Below are positions 54,572 through 64,000 of a DNA stretch of 64,000 nucleotides, piece after piece; the first letter of the stretch is position 1; every line of letters starts with the position of its first letter. Where the stretch lies: positions 248,001 through 312,000 of the forward strand of contig JAKEKT010000003.1 in assembly GCA_021495925.1 (NCBI GenBank), given 5' to 3'. A program made the position numbers and the translations under genes. The notes beneath the pieces are model-generated. The model was not told where the DNA came from, did no database searches, and worked only from the letters and a program-made list of their open reading frames with translations. This DNA is from Diplodia intermedia (lineage: Eukaryota > Ascomycota > Dothideomycetes > Botryosphaeriales > Botryosphaeriaceae).

Positions 54572-56056
54572 ATGTCGCTGCCACCCGACTACTCCAACGA
54601 GATCAGCGCGCTCGATCGCGAAGTCCTCAAGCACCAGCCCCAGGACGTCTTGCAGTTTTGCGCCAACTTCTTCCTGCGCCGCCTCGAGTCGCAGCGCGCC
54701 GAGTTCCTGCTGAGCCAGGAGCACTCCGTGCGCGCGAAACTCGGCGGGGGCCTGACGGCGGAGAATAGCTTCCCGGGCAGCAATCCCTTCAGAAGCACCT
54801 CGCCTGCCCGCTCCAGCACCCCGCTGGGCATGCAGAGTGTTGAGGAGGAGGACGAGAACGACCTCGTGGCCTCGCCCACCGCTTCGTCATTCCCCCGCTC
54901 CATCAACAGCAACATGGACCAGGGCCCCACCGCCGTGCAGCAGGACTCGGGCTCGACGTTTGGCAACTTTGGCAACTTTGGCAACTTCGGCAGCAACTTC
55001 AGCAGCGGCTTCGGCCAGGGCGGCTTCATGATGTCCACCAGCCCGACCCCCTCCAACTCCGGCTTTTCCGCAATGGACAACCAGAGCTTTCCCAACAACT
55101 ACAACATGGGCCGCCGCACGTCCGTGTCCGCCGAGTCGCTCAACCCCACCTCTGCTCTGCACGAGAACTGGTCGCCGCCCTACCACCCCAAGACCGACGA
55201 CCAGCAGCAGCGCCTGCGAAACGCCGTGGCCGGCAACTTCCTCTTCTCGCACCTCGATGACGAACAAACCACGCAGGTGCTGGGCGCTCTCCAGGAGAAG
55301 CCCATCCCGACCAAGGGCATCAAGGTCATCGTGCAGGGAGACGTTGGCGATTACTTCTACGTGGTCGAGTCCGGCCACTTCGACTACTACGTCAGCGACA
55401 CCGGCAAGCTCGAGGCTGGCCCTGAGGGCATCGGCCACAAGGTTGGCAGCGCCGGCCCTGGAGCTTCCTTCGGCGAGCTGGCTCTCATGTACAACGCGCC
55501 TCGCGCTGCCACTGTCATCTCCTCGGAGCCCTCGACCCTGTGGGCACTCGACCGTGTCACCTTCCGCCGTATTCTGATGGACAGCGCGTTCCAACGGAGA
55601 CGCATGTACGAAGGCTTCCTCGAGGAAGTCCCGCTCCTCTCCTCGCTCACGTCGTACGAACGCTCCAAGATCGCTGATGCTCTCGAGACGAAGAAGTACC
55701 CCGCCGGCACAACCATCATACAGGAGGGTGACGCGGGCGAGTCGTTCTACATTTTGGAGTCCGGCGATGCTCAGGTTTACAAGCGTGGCTTCGACAAGCC
55801 CGTCAAGCGTTACTCGAAGGGCGACTACTTCGGTGAGCTGGCCCTGCTCAACGATGCTCCCCGTGCGGCGTCTGTTGTAAGCGCGTCGGAGATCAAGGTT
55901 GCAACGCTTGGCAAGGACGGATTCCAGAGGTTGTTGGGTCCCGTGGAGGGCATCATGCGCAGGAATGACCCGAGCAAGCTTCCCATCGTCTTCGATGAGG
56001 CGGATCCGCTGTCAGAACAGCGCTTCGGATCGGAGCCAATGACGACAACAGCATAA
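54572..56056 (+). CDS. pkaR: cAMP-dependent protein kinase regulatory subunit
   Basis: A single exon of 494 residues. The N-terminal dimerisation/docking helix pair (YSNEISALDREVLKHQPQDV, then FCANFFLRRLESQRAEF) covers residues 6-50. A long linker holds Phe/Gly/Ser-rich low complexity. The inhibitor site is RRTSVSAE (181-188). It has Thr-Ser in the usual Ala/Gly/Ser substrate position, so S184 can be phosphorylated, as in type II subunits. Two cyclic-nucleotide domains follow, with phosphate-binding cassettes FGELALMYNAPRAATV (about 300) and FGELALLNDAPRAASV (about 420), each with the essential Glu and Arg. The subunit holds the catalytic subunit inactive until cAMP binds. Targets in fungi include neutral trehalase, which is also encoded in this window. 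Confidence 0.97.
   Translation: MSLPPDYSNEISALDREVLKHQPQDVLQFCANFFLRRLESQRAEFLLSQEHSVRAKLGGGLTAENSFPGSNPFRSTSPARSSTPLGMQSVEEEDENDLVASPTASSFPRSINSNMDQGPTAVQQDSGSTFGNFGNFGNFGSNFSSGFGQGGFMMSTSPTPSNSGFSAMDNQSFPNNYNMGRRTSVSAESLNPTSALHENWSPPYHPKTDDQQQRLRNAVAGNFLFSHLDDEQTTQVLGALQEKPIPTKGIKVIVQGDVGDYFYVVESGHFDYYVSDTGKLEAGPEGIGHKVGSAGPGASFGELALMYNAPRAATVISSEPSTLWALDRVTFRRILMDSAFQRRRMYEGFLEEVPLLSSLTSYERSKIADALETKKYPAGTTIIQEGDAGESFYILESGDAQVYKRGFDKPVKRYSKGDYFGELALLNDAPRAASVVSASEIKVATLGKDGFQRLLGPVEGIMRRNDPSKLPIVFDEADPLSEQRFGSEPMTTTA
54962..54988 (+). repeat. 9-nt tandem repeat (GNF), three copies
   Basis: Three copies of GGCAACTTT/C encode GNFGNFGNF in the linker of the PKA regulatory subunit. Confidence 0.85.
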
Positions 56057-56903
56057 TCAAAAATCAAAAAATTCGGGGGTTTCAGGAATTTGTCGAGGAA
56101 TTCGTCGGACACAAACAATGACAACAACGAAGGAGGGCCACGATCGGTATTGGCAGGACACATGGTACATCCGGAGCTCTCAGTTTCGCGCTCGCGGTAT
56201 TGAGCAAGGAGTTGTGACGAATTAAACAGAAGAACGACAAGGAGGCACTTTGGCACTGGTTGGGGGGAAATCTTTCGGCTAGGGTCTGGAAGGAGGGAAC
56301 CGGAGAATGGAGACGGATGCGGAAGGCTTGGTGTTGTGTATTGTTTTGAAATGGCGTTTTCCACTGCTGCTACTGCTAGGCCTATCACCTAAATTCCGCT
56401 CGCTCGACGCGAGGAGCTAACTTCTTTACTCTTTTTTTTCCCCACATCTTTAGTGGTCTAGTAGGGACCCATAATGGCATGCTCGGCGTTCAATTTTTGG
56501 GAAGAACTGCGCGACCCATCTACGTGAGATTGGTGCAGATAAAGATGACGCGCGTTTGGAGAAATGTCAACCAATAGCCCCTCGGGACCATGCTTGAATC
56601 TGGCAAACCCCCGACCTTCCGACTGCCGAACGGGGTATTCTTTCGATATCGTGCAGCGGGCTGCTATCTATGTGCCACAGTCGTGCAGCGGTACCTCGCA
56701 GATATTACTGGAGCCGTTTTTTTAATTTTCCCAAAACGCCACCGTAACGCCATGCGCACTCGATCCGTTCCATGAATGCAGGTGCTAATAAAGCATGCCG
56801 GCTAACCGGCCGTTTCCCTCTATCAGCGCACCTAACCTTACTGATCCGCTTGATCCGTGCTGCCTATACTACAACTGGACAATCACCAACTATTTTTTGC
56901 CTA
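56057..56903. other. Gene-free stretch, about 0.85 kb
   Basis: Convergent 3' regions of the PKA regulatory subunit and the SPF27 gene. No gene is recognised. Confidence 0.5.
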
Positions 56904-57668
56904 TTACGCCTGCGCCTGCTGCGCCAGGGTCCTCTTCCGCTCCAGGATCTCGCGCCGCAGGCCCTCGACGGCGGCCTCGGTCTCGACGACGCGCTTGACG
57001 CCGGTGCGCCACCCTTCCTCGAGCAGGGCCAGCTCCGGCGCGGCGGAGGCCTGGGCCCGGCGGCGGGCGGCCTCGACGGCCTCGACGTCGTCCCGGGCGC
57101 CCGCCAGGTCGGCCTCGAGCGCGCGCAGGATGGCCTCGAGCTGGGCGTTGGCGACGAGCCAGGCGTTCTTGCCGTAGCGCTCGAGCAGCGACAGGTTCGT
57201 CTGGCGCTGCGACAGGAAGGTCGACGAGGCGTAGGCCGCGCGCAGCGTCGCGCGCCAGGCGGCCGCGTCGCCGGCGTCCGAGGGCGCGTCGAGGGCCTCG
57301 TAGCGCGAGAGGTCGACGCCGGGTTCCTTGTCGGCGATGCCGGCTTGCAGGCGCGCGTGCTCGGCGGTTATGAGGGCCGGGAACGAAGGCTCATACGCGC
57401 TGGGGACGGACGGGTGGAGGGCGGTGGAGGCGGAGGGGTCGAGCTCGGCGGCGATGAGCGTTTGCGCGGCGGCGCGGTCGGTGTCGGTGAGCGGAAGGTC
57501 GACGTCTGGTCCCGGTTCGGTTAGCAGGCGCGGTGGAGTGGACGCGGGCTATGCATATGCGCGGGTGGGCGGCCCTAGACAGAGGAAAGTCGGCTGATAG
57601 GCAGGGAGGGGTGGTGCGGTGTGGTACGCACATGGTAGTGAGTCGTGCGACTCGTGAATGAGAGGCAT
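56904..57668 (-). CDS. Spliceosome NTC subunit SPF27/BCAS2
   Basis: Two exons, 57668-57632 and 57505-56904 (126-nt intron, donor GTGCGT, branch GCTAAC, acceptor GACCAG), give 212 residues. Exon 1 (37 nt) encodes MPLIHESHDSLP and continues YVDLPLTD; this start is typical of fungal SPF27. The body is the BCAS2 family: AYEPSFPALITAEHARL, TFLSQRQTNLSLLERYGKNA, and a C-terminal coiled coil with LLEEGWRTGVKRVVETEAAV and LRREILERKRTLAQQ. SPF27 (Cwf7 in fission yeast) is a core part of the Prp19 complex that activates the spliceosome. The exon 2 frame lacks an internal start codon near its 5' end, and a GC-rich open frame on the opposite strand can mask the gene. Confidence 0.92.
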
Positions 57669-58174
57669 GGCCGCGTGGGTTGCTGGAGGCGAGATAGATA
57701 GTAGGTGGGAGCAGCAGGCGGAAATGGAGGACGCGGACGGTCTAGCAGCAGCAGGCGATAGGCGAAGAGGTGGTTTTGGGAGGCGGGTGACCGATGGCGC
57801 AGCTGGATAGAGCAGGTGGAGGGGTGTGTATTAAGGCGGCGCGCATGAAACTGGAGAGAGCGACATGGGTGGTGGTGGATGCGAAGCTTTGCTGCCGGCC
57901 GATTTGCGCGCAGGGTTTCGGCCAAGCGGCGCGCAGCCACACAGCTGCGGTCCGTTGTGCCTTGACCCACGCGCTCCCCTCCCGCTCCAACGTCATCCTC
58001 CGCCCAATCAGCGCGCCCCGCGACCGAGCTCCCATCAGGCCTGTCCCCCACTGCCAGCAATGCCCGTCCCAAACAAGATTCACAGTCACGGAGCACCGCG
58101 CTCAACGCTACTACGTCCGTCCAGGGGGTTGATTCCAATCTACCGTATATGAGTGGCCCCGTCCCGTCGTCGCC
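57669..58174. promoter_or_regulatory. Divergent promoter region, SPF27 and ceramidase (506 bp)
   Basis: The start codons are 506 bp apart on opposite strands. A bidirectional or paired promoter is likely; no specific site is convincing. Confidence 0.5.
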
Positions 58175-60579
58175 ATGGCTCCCAAGACGAGTGCCAGCAA
58201 TACTTCTCGACAGCCGCCCGACTCCGGGTATCAGGACTTCCTGAGAATGGCTCGCTCCCACATCACTTTCGCTTTGATTGCTGCCAGTCTTTCCTTGTTT
58301 TTCGTGTTCGAGCTCGTTTCTGTGTTCGGCGTCCCCACCGTCGACTACTGGCACTGGAAGCAACCCGGCACTTTGCGCGGCGGCGAAGATGCTCAGACGC
58401 ATATCCTCGAGCTGAAGGAAGCTGCGGAGGCGGCCGCAGCTGGTGGAGATGAGTACCTGATTGGCGTTGGGAAGGCAGACATCACCGGGTAATATTGTTG
58501 CTCCCTTGAACTATGTCGAGCTAGCCGCTGATGGTCTGCTACAGTCCGGTTGTTGAACTCAACCTCATGGGTTACGCCAACAGCAGTCAGATCGGCACCG
58601 GCCTGCGCCAGCGCATCTATTCGCGCGCTTTCATCGTCGCCAGCGCCGACAACCCCGACGAGCGATTTGTCTATCTCGTGCTTGATACCCAGTCTGGAGA
58701 CCTTGCTGTTCGCAATGGTATATTGGAAGGCCTGGCAAGCTTGGGCGACAACTATACGATGTACAGCCAGGCCAATGTGGCTGTGACCGGCACACATTCG
58801 CACTCGGGTCCTGGAGCATGGCTGAACTACCTGTTGCCGCAGATCACCAGTCTTGGATTTGATAAGCAAAGCTACCAGGCCATCGTCGATGGTGCTCTGC
58901 TCTCGATTCAACGTGCTCAGGAAAGCCTCACGACTGGAACGCTAAGTGTGGGTACTACCACCATCGCGGATGCGAACATCAACCGCAGTCTCTGGGCCTA
59001 CCTCAACAACCCAGAAGAGGAGCGTGCCAAGTATACGGACAACGTGGATAAAACCATGACGCTGCTACGCTTCCAGCGAGCGAGTGACGGCAAAAATATT
59101 GGCGTCTTGACTTGGTTCGCTGTACATGGCACGTCTATGCTCGGTAACCAGACGCTCATTTCTGGTGATAACAAGGGAGTCGCTGCCTATCTTTTCGAGC
59201 AGGAGATGGCCAGCAATGCCAACGCGGCAGAGGACTTCGTCGCTGGGTTTTCGCAGGCAAACGTCGGCGACACGAGTCCAAACGTCGAGGGTGCCTGGTG
59301 TGAGGATGGCAGCGGCGAGGAATGCACGCTCGAGACCAGTACCTGTGGCGGCAAGAGCCAGCCATGTCACGGTAGAGGCCCGGCCTGGGGTCTGAATGAC
59401 GGAGGTGCCAAAAGTTGCTACGAAATCGGCCGCAGGCAGTACGCAGGTGCTCTGGACCTCTACTCATCGCTCGATTCCAGCAGCACCGCAATCTCCGGCT
59501 CGATTGCATCTTTCCACTCTTTCCACGACATGTCCAACTTCACGTTCGCTCTGTCCAACGGTAGTACCGTGCGGACTTGCTCAGCAGCCATGGGTAACTC
59601 CTTCGCGGCTGGAACCACCGACGGCCCTGGTGCTTTCGACTTTACTCAAAATGACACTGGCACTCCGAACAATCCTTTCTGGAACGCTGTTGGTAGCCTT
59701 GTCCACGTACCCAGTGCTGAGCAGAAAGAATGCCAGCAGCCGAAACCCATCCTTCTCGATGTTGGAGCTAGCACTGTGCCATACCAATGGGCGCCGAACA
59801 TCGTTCATATTCAGACTCTCCGTGTGGGCCAATTGTTCATTATCGTCAGTCCCGGCGAAGCAACCACAATGTCTGGAAGACGCTGGCGCGAGGCCGTGGC
59901 GAATGAAATCACGTCCTCCGACTTATTGGCTACTGAAGGCAGCCCCGATCCCATTGTCGTCCTTGGTGGTCCAGCAAATACTTATGCTCACTATATCGCC
60001 ACGCCCGAGGAATACAGTGTCCAGCGCTACGAAGGTGCGTCGACTCTGTACGGACCGCACACGCTTAATGCATATATCAACCGGACTCTCACATGGCTTC
60101 CATACCTTGCTCCTGGCGCGGAGGGTGCGCCGCCTGCTGGTCCAACCCCTCCGGATAATCGCGACAAGAGCCTGTCCTTTATCAGCGGTGTTGTGCTGGA
60201 CTACGCTGGAATCGGGAAGAGTTTTGGAGACGTCGTCACGGATGTCGAGTCTACCTACTCCGCCGGCGACATCGTGAAGGCTACTTTCGTTGGTGCCAAT
60301 CCGCGGAACAATTTGCGTCTCGACGGAACCTTCGCGGCTATTGAGAAGCAGGATGGTGATTCTTGGACGCAAGTGCTGGATGATAAAGACTGGGAAATTG
60401 TGTACGAGTGGGTCCGAAAGTCGACGGTTCTCGGCACAAGCGAAGTCACCATCACCTGGGAGACCAGCGACGATACGGCCTCCGGGACGTACAGAATTAA
60501 GTACTATGGTGATTCTAAGGCCGTCGGCGGTGCCATCACGGCCTTCGACGGCACCAGCGGAACATTTACGATCTCCTAA
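58175..60579 (+). CDS. Neutral ceramidase
   Basis: Two exons, 58175-58488 and 58545-60579 (56-nt intron), give 782 residues. Residues 29-52 form a hydrophobic segment near the N-terminus with positive residues before it, so a type II signal anchor is more likely than a cleaved signal. The ceramidase domain begins IGVGKADITGPVVELNLMGY. The zinc-site and active-site motifs are visible: GTHSHSGPG, TWFAVHGTSM and NVGDTSPN, with Ser349 as the predicted nucleophile, then SPGEATTMSGRRWR and GPANTYAHYIATPEEY. A C-terminal Ig-like domain follows. The enzyme cleaves ceramide to sphingosine and fatty acid at neutral pH, on the cell surface or in the secretory path. Several N-glycosylation sites agree with a lumenal orientation. 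Confidence 0.96.
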
Positions 60580-60872
60580 TGGTACAAATGTATGTTGCTT
60601 TTTTCCCGTATGTAATTAGTATGAACACGTAAAGAAATGTACACGTAGTCGGTACGTCAAACATCAACTACGATCTGTATCTTGAGCCGTGCGTTTTCTC
60701 TTTGAAGTCAACAACAAAGTAAGCTCTGACACGTGGCGGCGGTGATGGCTCGATTAGGCAGACAAAGAGGCACACAAGACAAAGACGCCTACGCCCAGAG
60801 ACTTCCCTTGTCCTTGACTCTATACTTACAGAGCCCCACGGCTTTCAGCTTACCGGCTTTCTTTCCTGTCTC

Positions 60873-62306
60873 ATGATTCGAACAGAGTCACCGTCATCCA
60901 AGGGAAAGCTATCAGTAAGGTCCACCATCATTCCTGATCTTCCAGGCCAGGAAAAGAAACCTAGAGCAAGTATGCCTCGCGCAACTCGTTCTTCCTCCAG
61001 AAAAGCGCAGCAACCGAAAGCGAAGAAGCCGCCAAAGAATGCTGCTCCCGCGAAGTCCTCTTCCCGCACCTCTACCAAGCCTGCCTCCTCCGTTGCCAAA
61101 CCTCTTCGCAAGCCCACGAAAAGGACCACTCGCTCTTCCACCCCGGCAACCAGCAACAATGGCGACGACGATGGCAACGACAACAACAAAAGCGGCGATT
61201 TCAACAGCAGCCCGCAAGTGCTACCGTCTGAAATATCCGACCTTCCAGACCTCGACTACATAGACTACGACGACGACTTCGCCGGCAACGGCAACAAGGA
61301 CAACGAAAGCGGAGATCTCGGTAGTAGTAGCAGTCCACCGCTTCTACCACCCGAAATCTCCGACCTCTCCGACCTCTCCGACATCGACTACACGGACTAC
61401 AACGTCGAAATGACCAGCGGCGGAAACGGCAACGGCGACGGCGACGGCGACGGCGACATCCCACCCGAACCCACTCCGTCCAACGACGACCCCCACCCCT
61501 CTTCCCCCTCCTCTTCCATCGCCGCCGTCGACGTCGACGGAAAAGAAGGAGAGGAAGAAGAAAAAGAAGACCTCCTCCCCGCCGTAACGAACGTCCTCGC
61601 GCCCGCGGTCGCCACGTTGCAGACGCTGTCGGCGCGGCTGTCCGACGCCCTCGCGGCCGTGGCGGCGGGCGAGGCGAGCGAGGCGGACACGGTCGACGAG
61701 ATGGTGGGAGGGGGCCTGGCGGGGTTCGTCGAGGCGGTGGGGGAGCTGGACCGGGTGCACGAGGCTGCGACGGCGTGGTTCGAGGGGTGGGAGAGAGGGG
61801 AGGGGGAGGGGGAGGAGGAGGAACAGCGGGTGGAGTGGGATTGGGGGGAGGAGAGGAGGAGGTGGGGGGTTCTGGTTGAGGGGGTGGTGGGGACGGTGAA
61901 GGGTTGGGCGGACACTGAAGAGACGGGGGCGGGTGCTGGGGGCGATGACGATGATGGGGAGTGGGTCGTTGGGAAGGACGGGGACGGTGACGACGATGAT
62001 GATGAGGAGGATCATTGGATGGGAGGGGAGGGAAAGAGGAAGAGGAAGAGAGCGAGGAGTAAGGGCAGGAAAAAGGCGGGTAATACGGGAGTATGCGCGG
62101 AGGATGGGGCGGATGGGACGGCAGTGAAGAAGCGGAAGACATTGGGGACGAAAAGCGATGGTGAGCAGAAAGGAAAGACACAGGGGCTACAGGATAGGGT
62201 AGTTACTGATCAGGGGAGTGGTATTCCCGCAGTCTCGGAGGCTCACACTGCGGAGGGAGTACACGATGGAAATTGGGAAGAGTTTGAGATCGACTGGGAT
62301 ATTTGA
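60873..62306 (+). CDS. Acidic disordered hypothetical protein, 477 aa
   Basis: A single exon; the first ATG is 60873, with another at 60972 (MPRATRSSSRKA) that may be the real start. Residues 30-95 are Lys/Ser/Pro-rich and basic. Two related units, LPSEISDLPDLDYIDYDDDF and LPPEISDLSDLSDIDYTDYN (about 116-180), look like a duplicated linear motif. Residues about 235-300 form a helical stretch (LLPAVTNVLAPAVATLQTLS; DTVDEMVGGGLAGFVEAVGE). Then Glu- and Asp-rich acid tracts and a basic cluster (GKRKRKRARSKGRKKA) follow, ending EEFEIDWDI. The balance of basic and acidic tracts suggests a nuclear protein. No family is recognised. The very purine-rich coding strand in 61780-62060 is unusual. Confidence 0.72.
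   Translation: MIRTESPSSKGKLSVRSTIIPDLPGQEKKPRASMPRATRSSSRKAQQPKAKKPPKNAAPAKSSSRTSTKPASSVAKPLRKPTKRTTRSSTPATSNNGDDDGNDNNKSGDFNSSPQVLPSEISDLPDLDYIDYDDDFAGNGNKDNESGDLGSSSSPPLLPPEISDLSDLSDIDYTDYNVEMTSGGNGNGDGDGDGDIPPEPTPSNDDPHPSSPSSSIAAVDVDGKEGEEEEKEDLLPAVTNVLAPAVATLQTLSARLSDALAAVAAGEASEADTVDEMVGGGLAGFVEAVGELDRVHEAATAWFEGWERGEGEGEEEEQRVEWDWGEERRRWGVLVEGVVGTVKGWADTEETGAGAGGDDDDGEWVVGKDGDGDDDDDEEDHWMGGEGKRKRKRARSKGRKKAGNTGVCAEDGADGTAVKKRKTLGTKSDGEQKGKTQGLQDRVVTDQGSGIPAVSEAHTAEGVHDGNWEEFEIDWDI
61434..61457 (+). repeat. GGCGAC hexanucleotide repeat, four units
   Basis: Four exact units encode Gly-Asp repeats in the acidic hypothetical protein. Confidence 0.85.
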
Positions 62307-63361
62307 GGTTCAAGTGGGATCTGACATGCGGTGACCATAGCTTGCTGCACGGTAAGTAGTTGCATTCTATTTGTCAATCGAGAAAAAGTTGTTATTTGGC
62401 TTTGCTCTGTATCTGACTAGCAAACGAAAAGAGGTGACTATTGCTTGGCCGTTCCGATATGGTCTTGCGATCGAGATTTGCGGTAAGGGTAATAAGTCAT
62501 CCAGCCATCTGATAGAGTCGGCTGGATGAAAAGTGGAGCCAATCGTGTGACATGTAGCACAGCAAAAGGAAGGAAGGCTTCCCTAATTCATTCCATGTAC
62601 TGCGGATGACCTTCCATGGCTTCTTGCATGAGCTGACTTACACGTTTCCGGGAGTCATAGATAGGCATAGCTGCCTTTTTATTTGTTGTTGTCGTCATCG
62701 TCTTTGGTGAACTTGAGCCGCTTTTCAATAATGTCTCCCTTATTGATCAGAAAGTCATCCATCTCGAGAATTGATCACGCGTGATCCCATGGCTCGTCAC
62801 AGGCTGAATAGCTAGAGGGAAAGTAGCTGTACGTGTTATTGCACTCGCCAATCCGACTGAGACGGAAAAGCAAGCAAGCTTCGGTCGAGCATCACAATAA
62901 TACAGCATCTGCAGAGGTTCGGCTTGCGCCCGACCTGATGTAACACCGGAGCTGCACGTGTCCGAAGCGATGATCGGGTCCTGTGTGTCAGTGATATCGT
63001 CTACCCTTCACCAATTCATTCATTTGAAGTACATCCTTGTTGCAGTACTCCCGCGGCAAATATTCTGATGTTTGCTCCTCACGATGTACCGAAGACTCAG
63101 ATTGAGACCTTTGCAGGAATGTGCTGTGTATCCTTCCAAAGCCGCATGACAAAAACTTGAAGAAGGCGAGGTCAATTGATTTGCAGCATCAATATTGTAG
63201 TGGAGTCGCAAGTACCATAAGAAGATGCGATGCGTACGATACTCGAAAGTCAAGCAATTCCACCAGATCAGGAGCTCCACAAGAACCAGATCAACGAGCC
63301 TTCACTTCATCCAACCTACCTCATCTGCAACCCAAACCCCTTCCCACAGAACTCAACAAAA
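62307..63361. other. Gene-free stretch, about 1.05 kb
   Basis: 3' region of the acidic hypothetical and upstream region of the small cysteine-rich gene. No gene is recognised. Confidence 0.5.
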
Positions 63362-63594
63362 ATGTCGGGTGGAGAAGGATACAGCCGCTACGCCTGCGCG
63401 TACTGGGACTCTCATGGATGCCGCAACTACGTTTGGCAGCAGGGCGATGCTTGTGGCACCTGCCAGGTACGTACAGCTCAGTCTTCCTCTATTCCTTCCT
63501 ACAACCCCCCTTTCCAAAACAAAGTACTTCCATGAGGGGAATTTAGCGGATGCTAATCAGGAAGCAGTCTCTTGGTCGACCCTCCAAGCGCTGA
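63362..63594 (+). CDS. Tiny cysteine-rich two-exon gene, about 43 aa
   Basis: Exon 1 is 63362-63466 and starts at an ATG in strong context (AAAAATGTCG). It encodes 35 residues with four cysteines: YACAYWDSHGCRN and GDACGTCQ, an arrangement that could bind one zinc ion. A clean donor GTACGT follows. With the branch point TGCTAAT at 63551 and acceptor GAAGCAG, exon 2 is 63568-63594 and adds SLGRPSKR. If the acceptor is instead the CAG at 63558-63560, the frame continues to about 63645 with further cysteines (MCSACLSKE). I favour the first because the branch spacing is normal. No family is recognised. Confidence 0.45.
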
Positions 63595-64000
63595 AACGAC
63601 ACATGTGCAGCGCCTGTCTCTCGAAAGAACCTGATACGACGCCTTGAACGATAAGACACGCAACGTCCGTCGAGAGAGGGATCAATGACACAGCTGAAAG
63701 TCTGAGAATGACACAAAAGCGAGCAGTGGACACGGGTGCATGGGTAGATGACAGACAAAAAGGACTATCCATGTAACGCTTGCCATCAAATTCCATGCTC
63801 TAAACAAGATCCATATGTTCACGGTGACAAAACTCAACCGAAGCCAAAGATCACCACAGCAGGTGGCAAGAGGAATGTCACCCGAATCTGACTTATGCAT
63901 CGTTAATGTTATATTGATAGGCAGTCGAATACAAGTTCCGGACGCAAAAGTAAGTTTCGAATGTACACATTCACGTCTGGATCATGTATTCAGCTGCCTA
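63595..64000. other. Gene-free end of window
   Basis: Downstream region of the small cysteine-rich gene. No supported feature is seen. Confidence 0.45.

Overview
The window looks like nuclear DNA of a filamentous ascomycete (Pezizomycotina, most likely Dothideomycetes, although the class is a guess). The evidence is the intron style and the gene content. Most introns are 47-90 nt, with GTRNGT-like donors and CTRAY branch points just before the acceptor. The genes are fungal-type: the HOG anchor Opy2, neutral trehalase with a PKA site and calcium loop, a tannase-family feruloyl esterase, PKA regulatory subunit, GPI15, and large disordered proteins. I found no rRNA, tRNA, CRISPR array, transposase or clear transposon, and no secondary-metabolite or defence-type cluster. 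Genes alternate strand with no operons, separated by long gene-poor stretches of 1-5 kb.

Region 0-15 kb: the 3' part of a very large disordered protein (+), a 210-residue hypothetical (-), an Opy2-like membrane anchor (-), a 4.9 kb stretch in which I recognise nothing, and the coactivator MBF1 (-). Region 15-30 kb: neutral trehalase (-, 5 exons), a metallo-beta-lactamase-fold hydrolase (-), an eight-exon PRPP synthetase with a long insert (+), and a 961-residue disordered nuclear-looking protein (+). Region 30-41 kb: an EFM2-like lysine methyltransferase (+), a weak two-exon orphan (+), a secreted feruloyl esterase (-), a GRDP/DUF1399-like protein (+), an NTF2-like small protein (-) and an atypical Rho-like GTPase (-).

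Region 41-58 kb: V-ATPase subunit d (+), a 541-residue protein of unknown function with an unusual in-frame stop and extension (+), an RS-rich protein ending in a Hub1 ubiquitin-like domain (-), GPI15/PIG-H (+), tRNA pseudouridine synthase DEG1/PUS3 (+), a secreted six-cysteine crystallin-like protein (-), PKA regulatory subunit (+) and spliceosomal SPF27/BCAS2 (-). Region 58-64 kb: neutral ceramidase (+), an acidic disordered hypothetical (+) and a tiny cysteine-rich two-exon gene (+).

The genes are mostly unrelated housekeeping and signalling genes. Some functional links exist on paper: PKA regulates neutral trehalase, Opy2 feeds the HOG stress pathway, and Hub1 and SPF27 are both spliceosomal. 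Nothing shows that their proximity matters. Three gene pairs are divergent across short gaps (GTPase/VMA6, Hub1/GPI15, SPF27/ceramidase). The most unusual items are the Rho-like GTPase with substitutions at all three residues whose mutation classically blocks GTP hydrolysis, the RS-Hub1 fusion, and the 112-codon extension behind a single TAA in the 541-residue gene. I did not find a convincing undescribed multi-gene system.
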